Position numbers and translations under genes: made by a program. A stretch of DNA of 64,000 nt from positions 6,932,873 through 6,996,872 of the forward strand of contig NZ_CP039690.1 of assembly GCF_005144885.1 (NCBI RefSeq), read 5' to 3'. Numbering within the stretch: the first letter of the stretch is position 1; every line of letters starts with the position of its first letter. Source of the DNA: Phreatobacter stygius (lineage in GTDB: Bacteria; Pseudomonadota; Alphaproteobacteria; Rhizobiales; Phreatobacteraceae). Below the pieces are notes generated by a model that saw only the letters and a list, made by a program, of their open reading frames with translations, did no database searches and had not been told where the DNA came from. Below are positions 16,942 through 26,506 of the stretch, piece after piece.

Positions 16942-18120
16942 ATGACCAGCACCGTGTTGAACCCCGATCCTGAAACGCGCCGCCTCGTTCTGTCGATCGG
17001 GGCCGCGGTCGCCTGCATCGTCGCCGTCGGCCTCGGCCTGTCGCTGTCGATCCCGCTTCTGTCCTTCGCGCTCGACGCCAAGGGCGCGTCGCGCACCATG
17101 ATCGGCCTCAACACGGCCATGGGCGGCGTCGCCACCATCATTTTTGCGCCGTTCATCTCGGGCTGGGCGCGCATCTACGGCGTGCGCGCCGTGCTGGCGG
17201 CGGCCATCGCCCTCGGCATCGCCTCGTTCCTCGGCTTCCTGGTGGTCGAGCCGCTCTGGGCCTGGTTCCCGTTGCGTTTCGTTTTCGGCGCGGCGCTCAC
17301 CGTGCTGTTCGTGCTGTCGGAATATTGGATCAACGCGGTCGCCCCGGAGGCGCGCCGCGGCCTGGTGCTCGGCATCTATGCCACCGCGCTGTCGCTCGGT
17401 TTCGCGTCCGGCCCGCAGATCCTGACCCTGGTCGGCACCTCCGGCCCGGCGCCCTATCTGGTCGGTTCGGCCCTGTTCGCCCTGGCCTCGCTGCCGGTGG
17501 CGCTGTCCAAGGGCATGGCCCCGACCATCGACGAAAAGCCCTCGCGCGGTTTCGCCGCCTTCCTGTGGGTGGCGCCGGCGGCAACGCTGGCGGCGCTGGT
17601 CTTCGGCGCCGCCGAGACCGGGGCCTTCGCGCTGCTGCCGCTCTATGGCACCTCGATCGGCTTCGACGCGGCCGGCGCCGCGACGCTGATTTCGCTGGTC
17701 TCGCTCGGCAATCTCCTGTTCCAGATCCCGATCGGGCTGGTCGCCGACCGCGTCGACCGGCGCTTCGTCCTGCTGTTCTGCGGTGTCGCCGGGACGATCG
17801 GCATGGCGCTCATTGCCATCGTGCCGATGCCACGCGAGGCGCTGATGGCGCTGCTGTTCGTCTGGGGCGGCATTGTCTCCGCCCTCTACACGGTTGGCCT
17901 CACCCATCTCGGCAGCCGCTTCCGCGGCGCCGATCTCGCCCAGGCCAATGCCGCCTTCGTCGTCATGTATTCGGTCGGTCTGATCGTCGGGCCGCCCATG
18001 GCCGGCCTCGGCATGGATCTGTGGCCGCCGAACGGCCTGCCGGCGACCCTGGCTCTATTGTTCCTGGCCTATGTCGTGGTGGTCTCGGCCCGCATCATCA
18101 GGACCCGCGGGCAGGTCTGA
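16942..18120 (+). CDS. MFS transporter (YcaD-like)
   Basis: 392-residue major facilitator superfamily protein with about 12 hydrophobic segments. Visible features are GLSLSIPLLSFALDAKGASRTMIGLN after the first segment and SEYWINAVAPEARRG near residues 128-142, a pattern seen in the YcaD/DHA1-like group. It is divergent from the accessory operon, separated by 280 bases, so it may share regulation with it or be independent. Substrate unknown; an efflux role is as likely as uptake. Confidence 0.88.
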   Translation: MTSTVLNPDPETRRLVLSIGAAVACIVAVGLGLSLSIPLLSFALDAKGASRTMIGLNTAMGGVATIIFAPFISGWARIYGVRAVLAAAIALGIASFLGFLVVEPLWAWFPLRFVFGAALTVLFVLSEYWINAVAPEARRGLVLGIYATALSLGFASGPQILTLVGTSGPAPYLVGSALFALASLPVALSKGMAPTIDEKPSRGFAAFLWVAPAATLAALVFGAAETGAFALLPLYGTSIGFDAAGAATLISLVSLGNLLFQIPIGLVADRVDRRFVLLFCGVAGTIGMALIAIVPMPREALMALLFVWGGIVSALYTVGLTHLGSRFRGADLAQANAAFVVMYSVGLIVGPPMAGLGMDLWPPNGLPATLALLFLAYVVVVSARIIRTRGQV

Positions 18121-18133
18121 GCGGATAAGCGCT

Positions 18134-18529
18134 TCAAGTCACGTGGTCGACCGACGCGAAGACGCGAAACCGGCCATCGATGCGACAGAGGTTGTAGGAC
18201 TCGCGCCACGAACTCATCACCACGCCCTCCCCCGACAAGAGCTCCCATGTCACGCTCGCCAGCGCGGATTGTCCGCCGAGCGGCGCCACGGCGAGGTCGT
18301 GGTAGCGGCAGGATCGACAGCCCTGGTCGTGATAGACGCTGACCACACGCTGAAAATATTGCGCTATTTCGATATCCGAGCCGAAACATTCCCGCGAGCC
18401 GTCATCGTGAAGCGCCACATAGGGAGCAACGTAGCGCCGCGCGATTTCGCTGCCCCGGAAGGATTGGAACGCCACGACGAATGCGTCGAAGAAAGCGGCG
18501 GCCTCGCGGTCGAGTTCGGACTGGTCCAT
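18134..18529 (-). CDS. SnoaL/NTF2-like small protein
   Basis: 131-residue protein beginning MDQSELDREAAAFFDAF. Its size and alternating helix/strand pattern (FRGSEIARRYVAPYVALHDDG, SSWRESYNLCRIDGRFRVF) resemble the NTF2-like cone fold used by SnoaL-type enzymes and ligand-binding proteins. Upstream codons up to 18637 are open but look non-homologous. It lies 61 bases downstream of glmS on the same strand and convergent with the MFS gene. Function unknown. Confidence 0.65.
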   Translation of the reverse strand: MDQSELDREAAAFFDAFVVAFQSFRGSEIARRYVAPYVALHDDGSRECFGSDIEIAQYFQRVVSVYHDQGCRSCRYHDLAVAPLGGQSALASVTWELLSGEGVVMSSWRESYNLCRIDGRFRVFASVDHVT

Positions 18530-18590
18530 GTGTCGCCGTCCCCCGCTCCATTGTCGCCGGGATTGACATCCGGAACCGGCCGAACCGGCG

Positions 18591-20417
18591 TCACTCCACC
18601 GTGACGCTCTTGGCGAGATTGCGCGGCTGGTCGACATCCGTGCCCATCTCCACCGCCGTGTGATAGGCGATCAGCTGGACCGGCACGGCATAGACCAGCG
18701 GCGTGATGGTCGATGGCAGGTCCGGCAGCACGATGGTGGCGATCGAATCGATGCCGGCATGTTCGGCACCCTTCTCGTCGGTGACCAGGATGATCTGGCC
18801 GCCGCGCGCCGCGACCTCCTGCATGTTCGAGACCGTCTTCTCGTAGATCCGGTCATAGGGCGCGATGACCACCACCGGCATGGCCTCGTCGACCAGCGCG
18901 ATGGGACCGTGCTTCAACTCGCCGGCAGCATAACCCTCGGCGTGGATATAGGACAGCTCCTTCAGTTTCAGCGCGCCTTCCAGCGCGATCGGATAGCTGG
19001 TGCCGCGGCCGAGATAGAGCACGTTCGGCGCCTTCGACAGCGACTTCGCGATCTGCGCGATATGGCCTTCGAGCTTCAAGGCCTCGTTGATATAGCGCGG
19101 CGCTTCCATCATGGCGCGGACCAGGCGGTCCTCGTCGGCTTCGTCGATGAAACCGCGGCCCTTGCCGGCGGCAATGGCGAGCGAAGCCAGCACCGCCAGC
19201 TGGCAGGTGAAGGCCTTGGTCGAGGCGACGCCGATCTCCGGTCCGCCCAGCGTCGGCATGACGATGTGGCTCTCCCGCGCGATCGTCGAGGTCGGCACGT
19301 TGACCACCGCCAGCACGTGCTGGCCGTTTTCCTTGGCATAGCGGAGCGACGCCAGCGTATCGGCGGTCTCGCCCGATTGCGACACCACGATCATCAGGCC
19401 GCCCGGCACCATCGGCGTCTCGCGATAGCGGAATTCCGAGGCGATATCGATGTCGACCTGGATGCGGGCGAAACGCTCGAACCAATATTTGGCGGTCAGT
19501 CCCGCGAGATAGGCGGTGCCGCAGGCGGCGATCGAGATGCGCGGCAGCTTGGCCCAGTCGAACGGCAGGTCGGCCGGCAGGCGCACCTTGCCGTTGGCCA
19601 TGTCGAGGTAATGGGCCGTGGTGCGCGCCACCACTTCCGGCTGCTCGTAGATTTCCTTGAGCATGAAGTGGCGGTGATTGCCCTTGTCGACCAGGAAGGC
19701 GGAAGCGGTCGACTGGATCACCGGGCGGTGGACCACCAGGCCGGCCTCGTCGCGGATCTCCACCGATTGCCGGTCGAGGATCGCCCAGTCGCCCTCTTCG
19801 AGATAGGCCACGGCCGAGGTGAACGGAGCCAGCGCAATGGCGTCCGAGCCGAGATACATCTCGCCCTCGCCATAACCGACCGCCAGGGGCGAGCCCTTGC
19901 GCGCGCCGATCAGCAGGTCGTCATTGCCCTCGAAGACGAAGGCGAGCGCGAAGGCGCCGCGCAGCCGCGGCAGAATATTGCCGACCGCCTCGACCGGGCT
20001 CTTGCCGGCCTTCATTTGCTGGCCGACCAGATGCGCCACCACTTCGGTGTCGGTCTGGGTCGAGAAGACCACGCCCCTGGCTTCGAGTTCGACCCTCAGC
20101 TCGCGGAAATTCTCGATGATGCCGTTATGGACCACCGCCACGCCGTCGGAGGCATGGGGATGGGCATTGACCTCGGTCGGCGCGCCATGGGTGGCCCAGC
20201 GGGTGTGGCCAATGCCGATCCGCCCCTGGAGCGGCTCGCGCGCCAGCACCGCCTCCAGATTGCGCAGCTTGCCCTCGGCACGCCGGCGCACCAGCACGCC
20301 GTTCTCCAGCGTCGCGACGCCGGCCGAATCATAACCGCGGTATTCGAGCCGCTTCAGGCTGTCGAGGAGTTGCGGAGCGACCGGGTTCTTGCCGAGGATG
20401 CCGATGATCCCACACAT
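18591..20417 (-). CDS. glmS: Glutamine-fructose-6-phosphate aminotransferase (isomerizing)
   Basis: Makes glucosamine-6-phosphate from fructose-6-phosphate and glutamine, the entry step to UDP-GlcNAc. 608 residues, starting MCGIIGILG with the N-terminal nucleophile Cys2. The class II glutaminase domain includes GHTRWATHG and HNGIIENF. Two SIS sugar-isomerase domains follow (ACGTAYLAG, SQSGETADT, and C-terminal LPDLPSTITPLVYAVPVQL), ending DQPRNLAKSVTVE as in family members. No glmS ribozyme core is recognisable upstream. It is separated from glmU by an inserted orphan binding-protein gene. Confidence 0.98.
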   Translation of the reverse strand: MCGIIGILGKNPVAPQLLDSLKRLEYRGYDSAGVATLENGVLVRRRAEGKLRNLEAVLAREPLQGRIGIGHTRWATHGAPTEVNAHPHASDGVAVVHNGIIENFRELRVELEARGVVFSTQTDTEVVAHLVGQQMKAGKSPVEAVGNILPRLRGAFALAFVFEGNDDLLIGARKGSPLAVGYGEGEMYLGSDAIALAPFTSAVAYLEEGDWAILDRQSVEIRDEAGLVVHRPVIQSTASAFLVDKGNHRHFMLKEIYEQPEVVARTTAHYLDMANGKVRLPADLPFDWAKLPRISIAACGTAYLAGLTAKYWFERFARIQVDIDIASEFRYRETPMVPGGLMIVVSQSGETADTLASLRYAKENGQHVLAVVNVPTSTIARESHIVMPTLGGPEIGVASTKAFTCQLAVLASLAIAAGKGRGFIDEADEDRLVRAMMEAPRYINEALKLEGHIAQIAKSLSKAPNVLYLGRGTSYPIALEGALKLKELSYIHAEGYAAGELKHGPIALVDEAMPVVVIAPYDRIYEKTVSNMQEVAARGGQIILVTDEKGAEHAGIDSIATIVLPDLPSTITPLVYAVPVQLIAYHTAVEMGTDVDQPRNLAKSVTVE

Positions 20418-20714
20418 GCGCGTTTGCTCCGTCCGAATCCGGCCCCTGATAGCCGATCCGTTGTCAAAGTCGGTTTAACGGTGAAGCCGGACACGACTGA
20501 AATGAATTGATGTTTCGGATTGAGACATGCAGCAGCGTGTACGAGGCCGGGCTATGCTGTGGATCAACGGGCCCGACCTGCCTTATGAACCGGCGGTCGC
20601 ATCGATCCGGCGGTTTCCCTGCTATAGCGCAGGAACCCGCCGGTGAAACCAAGGAAATGCCGTTGGCGGCCGGCCCGCGATCACCGGCATGGCGAGAAAT
20701 TCCAGGGAAATCCG

Positions 20715-22292
20715 ATGTCTATGATGAGAAGAGCGCTGGTTGCGGCCGTCCTGGCCCTCGCGCCGTTGCTGTCGGCATCGGCCGCCGTGGCCCAGTCCGT
20801 GCTGCGCGTGGCCATGCATGCGGACGTGCGCGCCATCGACCCGGTCTTTTCGACCGCCTATATCACCCGCAACCACGGCTACATGGTCTTCGACACCTTG
20901 TTCGCGATGGATGCGAATGGCGAGATCAAGCCGCAAATGGTCGACCGCTTCGAGGCCTCGGCCGACGGACTGACCTACACTTTCACCCTGCGCCAGGGCC
21001 TGGTCTGGCATGACGGCCAGCCGGTGACGGCGGAAGACTGCATCGCCTCGATCAGGCGCTGGGGCGCCCGCGACACGCTCGGCCAGACGGTGCTGGGCTT
21101 TGTCGACACGATGACCCCGGCCGGTCCGGATAGCTTCACCATCACCTTGAAGGAAAAGACCGGCCTGTTGATCTATGCGCTCGGCAAGCCGTCATCGACG
21201 GTTCCCTTCATGATGCCGAAACGCCTCGCCGAAACCCCGCCGACGGTGCAGATTTCCGAGGTCGTCGGTTCCGGGCCATTCGTCTTCCGGCGCGATGAAT
21301 GGCGGCCCGGCAACAAGGCGGTCTATACCCGCTTCGACGGCTACCGGCCGCGCGCCGAGCCGCCCTCCGGACTTGCCGGCGGCAAGGTGGCGCGTTTCGA
21401 CCGGATCGAGTGGCTCGTGCTGGCCGACCAGCAGCAGGCGGTCAACGCCCTGCTGGCCGGTGAGATCGATGTCCTGGAGGCCGTGCCCCACGATCAGGCG
21501 CCGCTGCTCGAGGCCGACCGCAACATCCGGATGTGGAACGCCAATCCGCTCGGCAGCCAGTACAGCTTCCGGCCCAATCACCTGCAGAAGCCGTTCGACG
21601 ACCCGCGGATCCGCCATGTCCTCTGGCACGCCCTGAACCAGGAGGATTTCCTGCAGGCGACCGTCGGCAATCCCGAGTTCTATTCGGTCTGCCGCTCGAT
21701 CTTCGTCTGTCCGTCGCGCCTGATGACGGAGGCCGGCATGGACGGACTGCTCGAGGGCAATGCCCGGCGGGCCCGCGAATTGCTCAAGGAGGCGGGTTAT
21801 GACGGCACGCCGATCGTGCTGCTGCACGCGACCGACGTCGCGGCGCTCGCCAACCTCGCCCCGGTGGCCAAGGCTCTCTTGGAGCGCGCCGGCTTTGTCG
21901 TCGACATGCAGGCGATGGATTGGGCGACCCTGGTCTCCAGGCTGCAGAAGCGCGATCCGGCCAATGCCGGCGGCTGGAGCGCCTATGCCTCGTCCTGGAG
22001 CGCCGCCGACATTCTCGATCCGGTGATGACCGGCTTCCTCAACTCGCGCTGCGAGCGCGCCATGATCGGCTGGCCCTGCGACCCCGAGATGGAGCGCCTG
22101 CGCGACAGCTTCGCCCGCGAAACCGACCCGGCACGCCAGAAAGAGATCGCCGCCGCCGTGCAGCTGAGGGCGATCGCATGGACACCGCTGGTCCCGCTCG
22201 GCCAGAGGCGCGACCGGATGGCCACACGCAGCAACATCACCGGCATTGTCCCGGCGCCGGTGACAGTGTTCTGGAACATGAGCCGGCAGTAG
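20715..22292 (+). CDS. Extracellular solute-binding protein family 5 (peptide/opine type), orphan
   Basis: 525-residue SBP_bac_5 protein. The signal peptide (RRALVAAVLALAPLLSASAAVAQS) follows the ATG at 20715, with an AGGGA element 7-8 bases upstream. Family features include DPVFSTAYITRNHGYMVFDTLF, TFTLRQGLVWHDGQPVTAEDC and SAADILDP near the end. Dipeptide/oligopeptide or nickel-type ABC systems use such receptors, but no permease or ATPase gene is adjacent, so it must work with transporters encoded elsewhere. It sits on the opposite strand between glmS and glmU and is followed by a long inverted repeat. Confidence 0.92.
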   Translation: MSMMRRALVAAVLALAPLLSASAAVAQSVLRVAMHADVRAIDPVFSTAYITRNHGYMVFDTLFAMDANGEIKPQMVDRFEASADGLTYTFTLRQGLVWHDGQPVTAEDCIASIRRWGARDTLGQTVLGFVDTMTPAGPDSFTITLKEKTGLLIYALGKPSSTVPFMMPKRLAETPPTVQISEVVGSGPFVFRRDEWRPGNKAVYTRFDGYRPRAEPPSGLAGGKVARFDRIEWLVLADQQQAVNALLAGEIDVLEAVPHDQAPLLEADRNIRMWNANPLGSQYSFRPNHLQKPFDDPRIRHVLWHALNQEDFLQATVGNPEFYSVCRSIFVCPSRLMTEAGMDGLLEGNARRARELLKEAGYDGTPIVLLHATDVAALANLAPVAKALLERAGFVVDMQAMDWATLVSRLQKRDPANAGGWSAYASSWSAADILDPVMTGFLNSRCERAMIGWPCDPEMERLRDSFARETDPARQKEIAAAVQLRAIAWTPLVPLGQRRDRMATRSNITGIVPAPVTVFWNMSRQ

Positions 22293-22324
22293 CGGCGCGC
22301 CTTCGGCGCCTGGCACCACGGTAG

Positions 22325-22495
22325 GCCGTCCTTCGAGGCTCGCAAGAGCTCGCACCTCCGGATGAGGAGTGGTGAGACTTGCATTGAGGTGATGCCAAAT
22401 GCGCTCAAGCGGTTGATATTCATTAGCAACATCAATGCATTAGACCAATCCCCCTCATCCTGAGGTGCGAGCTCTTGCGAGCCCCGAAGGACGGC
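22325..22495. repeat. Long inverted repeat (43-bp arms) between convergent genes
   Basis: Left arm 22325-22367 and right arm 22453-22495 are reverse complements at 41 of 43 positions, separated by an 85-base AT-richer loop. Each arm also contains GCTCGCAAGAGC, a small hairpin with a GCAA loop, and outer GAGG/CCTC complementarity, as in dispersed palindromic repeats of rhizobial genomes. It lies between the convergent orphan binding protein and glmU and could act as a bidirectional transcription barrier or mRNA 3'-end protector. Confidence 0.85.
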
Positions 22496-22535
22496 TAGCC
22501 GAAGTGCAAGGCCAAGTCCTCGCACCTCGCAAAAA

Positions 22536-23903
22536 CTACCCGCCGCGGGCCTTGCGTTCGGCCCGGCGCGTCTTGTTGGCGCGGATCTTCTCCGCGCCGC
22601 GCTCTGGGATCGTCGCCTGGCGCGGCCGGCCGAAGGCCAGCGCGCCGGCCTCGACATTCTGGGTGATCGTGCTGCCGGCGGCGATCAGCACCTCGTCGCC
22701 AATGGTCAGCGGCGCGATCAGCGTCGAATTCGAACCGACAAAGACATCCCGGCCGATCACCGTCGGGTGCTTGTCGGCGCCGTCGAAATTGCAGGTAATG
22801 GTGCCGGCGCCGATATTGGTGCCCTCGCCGACCGTCGTATCGCCGAGATAGGCCAGGTGATTGGCCTCAACCTTCGGCGCGAGCACGCTGCGATTGACCT
22901 CGACGAAATTGCCGATATGGACCTTCTCGCCGATCCGGCTTTTCGGCCGGATGCGCGCGAACGGGCCGATCACCGCGCCCGACGCGACATGGCAGCCGGC
23001 CAGATGCGAATAGGCGCGGATGCTGACATCGCTGTCGATGCTGACGCCCGGGCCGAACACGACATGCGGTTCCAGCACGACGTCCTGGCCGATCACCGTG
23101 TCGAAGCTCAGGAACACCGTGTCGGGAGCTGTCATGGTGACGCCCGCGCGCATCGCGGCGGCGCGCAGGCGGCCTTGCGCGATCGCCTCGACCTCGGCGA
23201 GCTGCACCCGGTCGTTGACGCCGCGCACCTCCTCTTCGGGGGCCACCACCACCGCCGTCGGCAAGCCCGCGGCGCGCGCCAGCGCCACCACGTCGGTCAG
23301 GTAATATTCACCCTTGGCATTGCCATTGCCGACCTGTTTCAGCAGCGCCAGCGCATGGGCGCCGGCAAGCGCCATCAGGCCGCCATTGCACAGCGTGATC
23401 AGCTGCTCGGCCAGCGATGCGTCCTTGTGCTCGACGATGCCGGTCAGTTCGCCCTGGTCGATCACCAGCCGGCCGTAGCCGGTCGGGTCGGCGGCCTCGA
23501 AGCCGAGCGCCACGACGGCGGCGCCCGCCGCCACCGCCTGGCGCAACCGGCCGAAAGTCTCCGGGCGCACCAGCGGCGTGTCGCCAAAGGCGATGATCAC
23601 GTCGTCATAACCTTTGGCCAGCTCGGTTTCGGCGTGAAGCACGGCATGGGCCGTTCCGAGCCGTTCGGTCTGGACATGAATGGTCGCGGCCGGCACCAGC
23701 CGCCGCGCTTCGGCAGCGACATCGTCGCGGCCCGGGCCGACCACGACCGCCGCGGCGGTGCCGCCAGCACCCGCCACCGCGTTCAGCACATGGCCGACCA
23801 TCGACAGGCCTGCGATGTCGTGCAGCACCTTGGGTTTGGCCGATTTCATGCGCGTGCCTTCGCCGGCGGCGAGCACGACGGACAGGCAGGTGCGGTCGGT
23901 CAT
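22536..23903 (-). CDS. glmU: Bifunctional UDP-GlcNAc pyrophosphorylase / GlcN-1-P N-acetyltransferase
   Basis: Final two steps to UDP-N-acetylglucosamine for peptidoglycan and lipopolysaccharide. 455 residues. The N-terminal uridylyltransferase domain has LAAGEGTRMKSAKPKVLH, and the C-terminal left-handed beta-helix shows hexapeptide repeats (GAVIGPFARIRPKS, GEKVHIGNFVEV, GTNIGAGTITCNFDG). The acetyltransferase active-site region includes NRSVLAPKVEANHLAYLGD. It starts 37 bases after kdsA on the same strand, linking two envelope-precursor genes. Confidence 0.98.
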   Translation of the reverse strand: MTDRTCLSVVLAAGEGTRMKSAKPKVLHDIAGLSMVGHVLNAVAGAGGTAAAVVVGPGRDDVAAEARRLVPAATIHVQTERLGTAHAVLHAETELAKGYDDVIIAFGDTPLVRPETFGRLRQAVAAGAAVVALGFEAADPTGYGRLVIDQGELTGIVEHKDASLAEQLITLCNGGLMALAGAHALALLKQVGNGNAKGEYYLTDVVALARAAGLPTAVVVAPEEEVRGVNDRVQLAEVEAIAQGRLRAAAMRAGVTMTAPDTVFLSFDTVIGQDVVLEPHVVFGPGVSIDSDVSIRAYSHLAGCHVASGAVIGPFARIRPKSRIGEKVHIGNFVEVNRSVLAPKVEANHLAYLGDTTVGEGTNIGAGTITCNFDGADKHPTVIGRDVFVGSNSTLIAPLTIGDEVLIAAGSTITQNVEAGALAFGRPRQATIPERGAEKIRANKTRRAERKARGG

Positions 23904-23940
23904 CGAGGATATCCGGTTCGAATCGTCGGCGATTTTGCCG

Positions 23941-24774
23941 TCAGGCCAGCCCTTTGGCGAGCTTGTCGAAGCTCACCAGGGTTTTCAGCAGGCTCTCCAT
24001 GTCGCGCAGGGGCACCATATTGGGCCCGTCGGACGGCGCCTTGTCCGGATCCGGGTGGGTCTCGATGAACACGCCGGCAACGCCGACCGCCACCGCCGCG
24101 CGCGCCAGCACCGGCACGAATTCGCGCTGGCCGCCCGACGATGCGCCCTTGCCGCCGGGCTGCTGCACCGAATGGGTGGCATCGAAGATGACCGGCGCGC
24201 CGGTCTCCGCCATGATCGGCAGGCCGCGCATGTCGGTGACCAGGGTGTTGTAGCCGAACGAGGCGCCCCGCTCGGTCACCATGACATTGGGATTGCCGGC
24301 TTCCGTCACCTTGGCCGCGACATTGGCCATGTCCCAGGGTGCCAGGAACTGGCCTTTCTTGACATTGACCGCGCGGCCGGTTTTCGCGGCGGCGACCAGA
24401 AGGTCGGTCTGGCGGCACAGGAAGGCCGGGATCTGCAGGATATCGACCACCTCGCCGACCGGCGCGCATTGCTCGATCTCATGGACATCGGTGACCACAG
24501 GCAGGCCGAGCGTCTGCTTGATCTCGGCGAAAATCGGCAGCGCGGCCTTTAATCCTATGCCCCGGGACGATTTTCCAGAGGTCCTGTTCGCTTTGTCGAA
24601 CGAGGATTTGTAGACGAGGCCAATGCCGACCCGCGCCGCGATCTCTTTCAGCGCAGCCGCCACTTCCAGCGCGTGCGCGCGGCTTTCCATCGCACAAGGG
24701 CCGGCGATCAACGCCAAGGGCAGGCGGTTGCCAAAGCGGACGGAACCGACGGTGACGGTCGTTTGCGCGGTCAT
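23941..24774 (-). CDS. kdsA: 3-deoxy-8-phosphooctulonate synthase
   Basis: Condenses arabinose-5-phosphate and phosphoenolpyruvate to KDO-8-phosphate for lipopolysaccharide. 277 residues, starting [15 protein letters not shown]. Key motifs are [10 protein letters not shown] near residues 22-31, [38 protein letters not shown] and [12 protein letters not shown], all typical of KdsA. A longer upstream open frame exists but the homology begins at the ATG at 24774. It is 47 bases downstream of the glutathionylspermidine-synthase-like gene and upstream of glmU. Confidence 0.98.
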   Translation of the reverse strand: MTAQTTVTVGSVRFGNRLPLALIAGPCAMESRAHALEVAAALKEIAARVGIGLVYKSSFDKANRTSGKSSRGIGLKAALPIFAEIKQTLGLPVVTDVHEIEQCAPVGEVVDILQIPAFLCRQTDLLVAAAKTGRAVNVKKGQFLAPWDMANVAAKVTEAGNPNVMVTERGASFGYNTLVTDMRGLPIMAETGAPVIFDATHSVQQPGGKGASSGGQREFVPVLARAAVAVGVAGVFIETHPDPDKAPSDGPNMVPLRDMESLLKTLVSFDKLAKGLA

Positions 24775-24821
24775 GGGCTTCTCCGGATCGGAGAGGGTTC
24801 TGGCAGACCGCAGCCGCCGGA

Positions 24822-25982
24822 TCAACCGATGATCGCGTGGGGCACGAAGCGCGACATGTTGCCGGTGACCAATCCCTTGTCCTCGCGGATGCCGATGCCG
24901 GCCGGCTGGTCGTCGACGATCCACGAGCCGATCACCGGGCGCATGCCGTCGAACACGGCCTCGGGCGCCAGCGCCTGGACGATGCGCGGCAGGTTCTGGT
25001 AGGGCCCTTCCGGCGCCACCGCGGTGACGCCGCCCTTGCGGATCTCGATATTGGCGCCTTCGCGCGACATCAGCGGCTTGGCGACATAGGTGTTGCCGAG
25101 CGACTTGGCCGCCGCATCCTCTTCGAAATAGGCCTCGAGCAGGTTCGGATGGCCGGGCGCCAGCCGCCACAGCTCGGGCAGGATCGCCTTGGTCGACAAC
25201 AGCATCTTCCAGGCCGGTTCGATCCACACCGTCGAGGTCAGCGGAATCGAGACGCCGAACGGCTCGTGGATCAGCCATTCCCAGGGATAGAGCTTGAACA
25301 GGGTCTGGATCGGCCGGTCCTGCTCGTCGACGAAACGGCCCTGCCCGTCCCGGCCGATGCCGGCAATGTCGATCAGCACCACCTTGTGGCCGGCGGCGGT
25401 TGCGCATTCCGAGAGATATTCGACGGTCTTGCGATCCTCGATCTCGGTGGAATAGGCGGTCATGTGCATCGGGCCGACGCGCGGCCAGGCGGCGAAGCGG
25501 GCGATCAGCTTGTCGTGCAGGCTGTTGAACTGGTCGGCGTTCTTGGGCAGGACGCCGGCCGCCATGCGGTCCTCGAGCCACAGCCACTGGAACACCGCCG
25601 CCTCGTAGAGCGCGGTCGGGGTATCCGCGTTGAATTCGAGCAGCTTGGGCGGGCCATTGCCGCCATAGGCAAAATCGAACCGGCCATAGAGGCTCGGATC
25701 CGAGCGGTTCCAGCTCTCGGCGATCCAGTTCCAGAAATTCGAGGGTATCTTCAGGCGCTTGAGATAGGCCTCGTCGCGCACCGCCCGGCCGACCAACTCG
25801 CCGCACAGCGCCACCATTTCCGTCGCGGCATGTTCGAGGTCGTCCTCGATCTCGCGCATGGTGAACAGATAGGCCGCGCTCTCGTCCCAGTAGCGCTCGC
25901 CGTCCGGCATCGCATAGGCAAAGCCGTATTCATCCGCCAGCGCGCGCCAGTTCGGACGTTCCGCCATGGTTTTGCGCTGCAT
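24822..25982 (-). CDS. Glutathionylspermidine synthase family protein (YjfC/YgiC-like)
   Basis: 386-residue ATP-grasp protein of the GSP_synth family. In the characterised bifunctional enzyme this domain ligates glutathione to spermidine, but stand-alone YgiC/YjfC members lack the amidase and their substrates remain unclear. The conserved start is [51 protein letters not shown] and a C-terminal [17 protein letters not shown] motif are typical of the family. Start at 25982 ([10 protein letters not shown]); the internal ATG at 25967 is possible. It follows a DUF1190 gene by one base and a DUF350 gene, reproducing the E. coli yjfL-yjfM-yjfC order. Confidence 0.93.
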   Translation of the reverse strand: MQRKTMAERPNWRALADEYGFAYAMPDGERYWDESAAYLFTMREIEDDLEHAATEMVALCGELVGRAVRDEAYLKRLKIPSNFWNWIAESWNRSDPSLYGRFDFAYGGNGPPKLLEFNADTPTALYEAAVFQWLWLEDRMAAGVLPKNADQFNSLHDKLIARFAAWPRVGPMHMTAYSTEIEDRKTVEYLSECATAAGHKVVLIDIAGIGRDGQGRFVDEQDRPIQTLFKLYPWEWLIHEPFGVSIPLTSTVWIEPAWKMLLSTKAILPELWRLAPGHPNLLEAYFEEDAAAKSLGNTYVAKPLMSREGANIEIRKGGVTAVAPEGPYQNLPRIVQALAPEAVFDGMRPVIGSWIVDDQPAGIGIREDKGLVTGNMSRFVPHAIIG

Positions 25983-25983
25983 G

Positions 25984-26496
25984 TCAGCTCCCGCTCGAGC
26001 CGGACATGGCGTGGGCCGTGGATCCGAAGCCGGCGCGCTGGACGCCCTGGCTCTGGTTGGCGGTCGACCAGCCCGACGAGGTCCCGCCCGAGGAATGGCC
26101 GCCGCCCCAGAAATAATAGGATCCGGACGACCCCGAGCGGCAGGTGCGGCCGGCGGTGAAGGTCCGGCCGGACATGTCGACATAACTGCCGCCGGCGGCC
26201 GCACGCAGCGGTTGATGCTGCCACGTCCCGGCGCTGTTCTGGGTCAGTCCGACCGCCGGTGCCCCGCCGGCGAAGACGGTGGCGCAGCTCGGCCCCGGCA
26301 CCGACGCCTCGCATTGCTGGGCGGTCGTGGCGATCCGGTTGGTCGTGTTGCAGTTGCGCTGGCCACCAAGGCCGAAACCATTGGTCACGGCGAGTGCGCC
26401 GACGCCAACCACCGCGATCGCGCCGAGCCCGGCGGGCGACAGCAGGCGCGAACGCTTTTGGTCGGGATTGTCAGGGCGGGGAGATTGCATGGTCAT
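25984..26496 (-). CDS. DUF1190-like (YgiB/YjfM-type) protein
   Basis: 170-residue protein with an N-terminal hydrophobic segment (LLSPAGLGAIAVVGVGALAV, about residues 18-37), so probably anchored in the membrane or exported. The rest is Gly/Ser-rich with several cysteines (QRNCNT, QQCEAS, GPSCATVF, GRTCRSG). The CxxxFxxG pattern, a Gly/Ser-rich tail with YYFWGGGHSSG, and its place next to the YjfC-like gene identify it as the YgiB/YjfM partner. A GAGGG element lies 7 bases before the ATG. Function unknown; family assignment rests partly on context. Confidence 0.75.
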   Translation of the reverse strand: MTMQSPRPDNPDQKRSRLLSPAGLGAIAVVGVGALAVTNGFGLGGQRNCNTTNRIATTAQQCEASVPGPSCATVFAGGAPAVGLTQNSAGTWQHQPLRAAAGGSYVDMSGRTFTAGRTCRSGSSGSYYFWGGGHSSGGTSSGWSTANQSQGVQRAGFGSTAHAMSGSSGS

Positions 26497-26506
26497 GGCG
26501 CGACCC

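Noticed and set aside
20418-20714. glmS ribozyme or riboswitch upstream of glmS
   Set aside because: No ribozyme core or recognisable aptamer; the element is essentially confined to Firmicutes-like lineages. The 297-base gap shows a TTGACA on the minus strand but no well-spaced -10.
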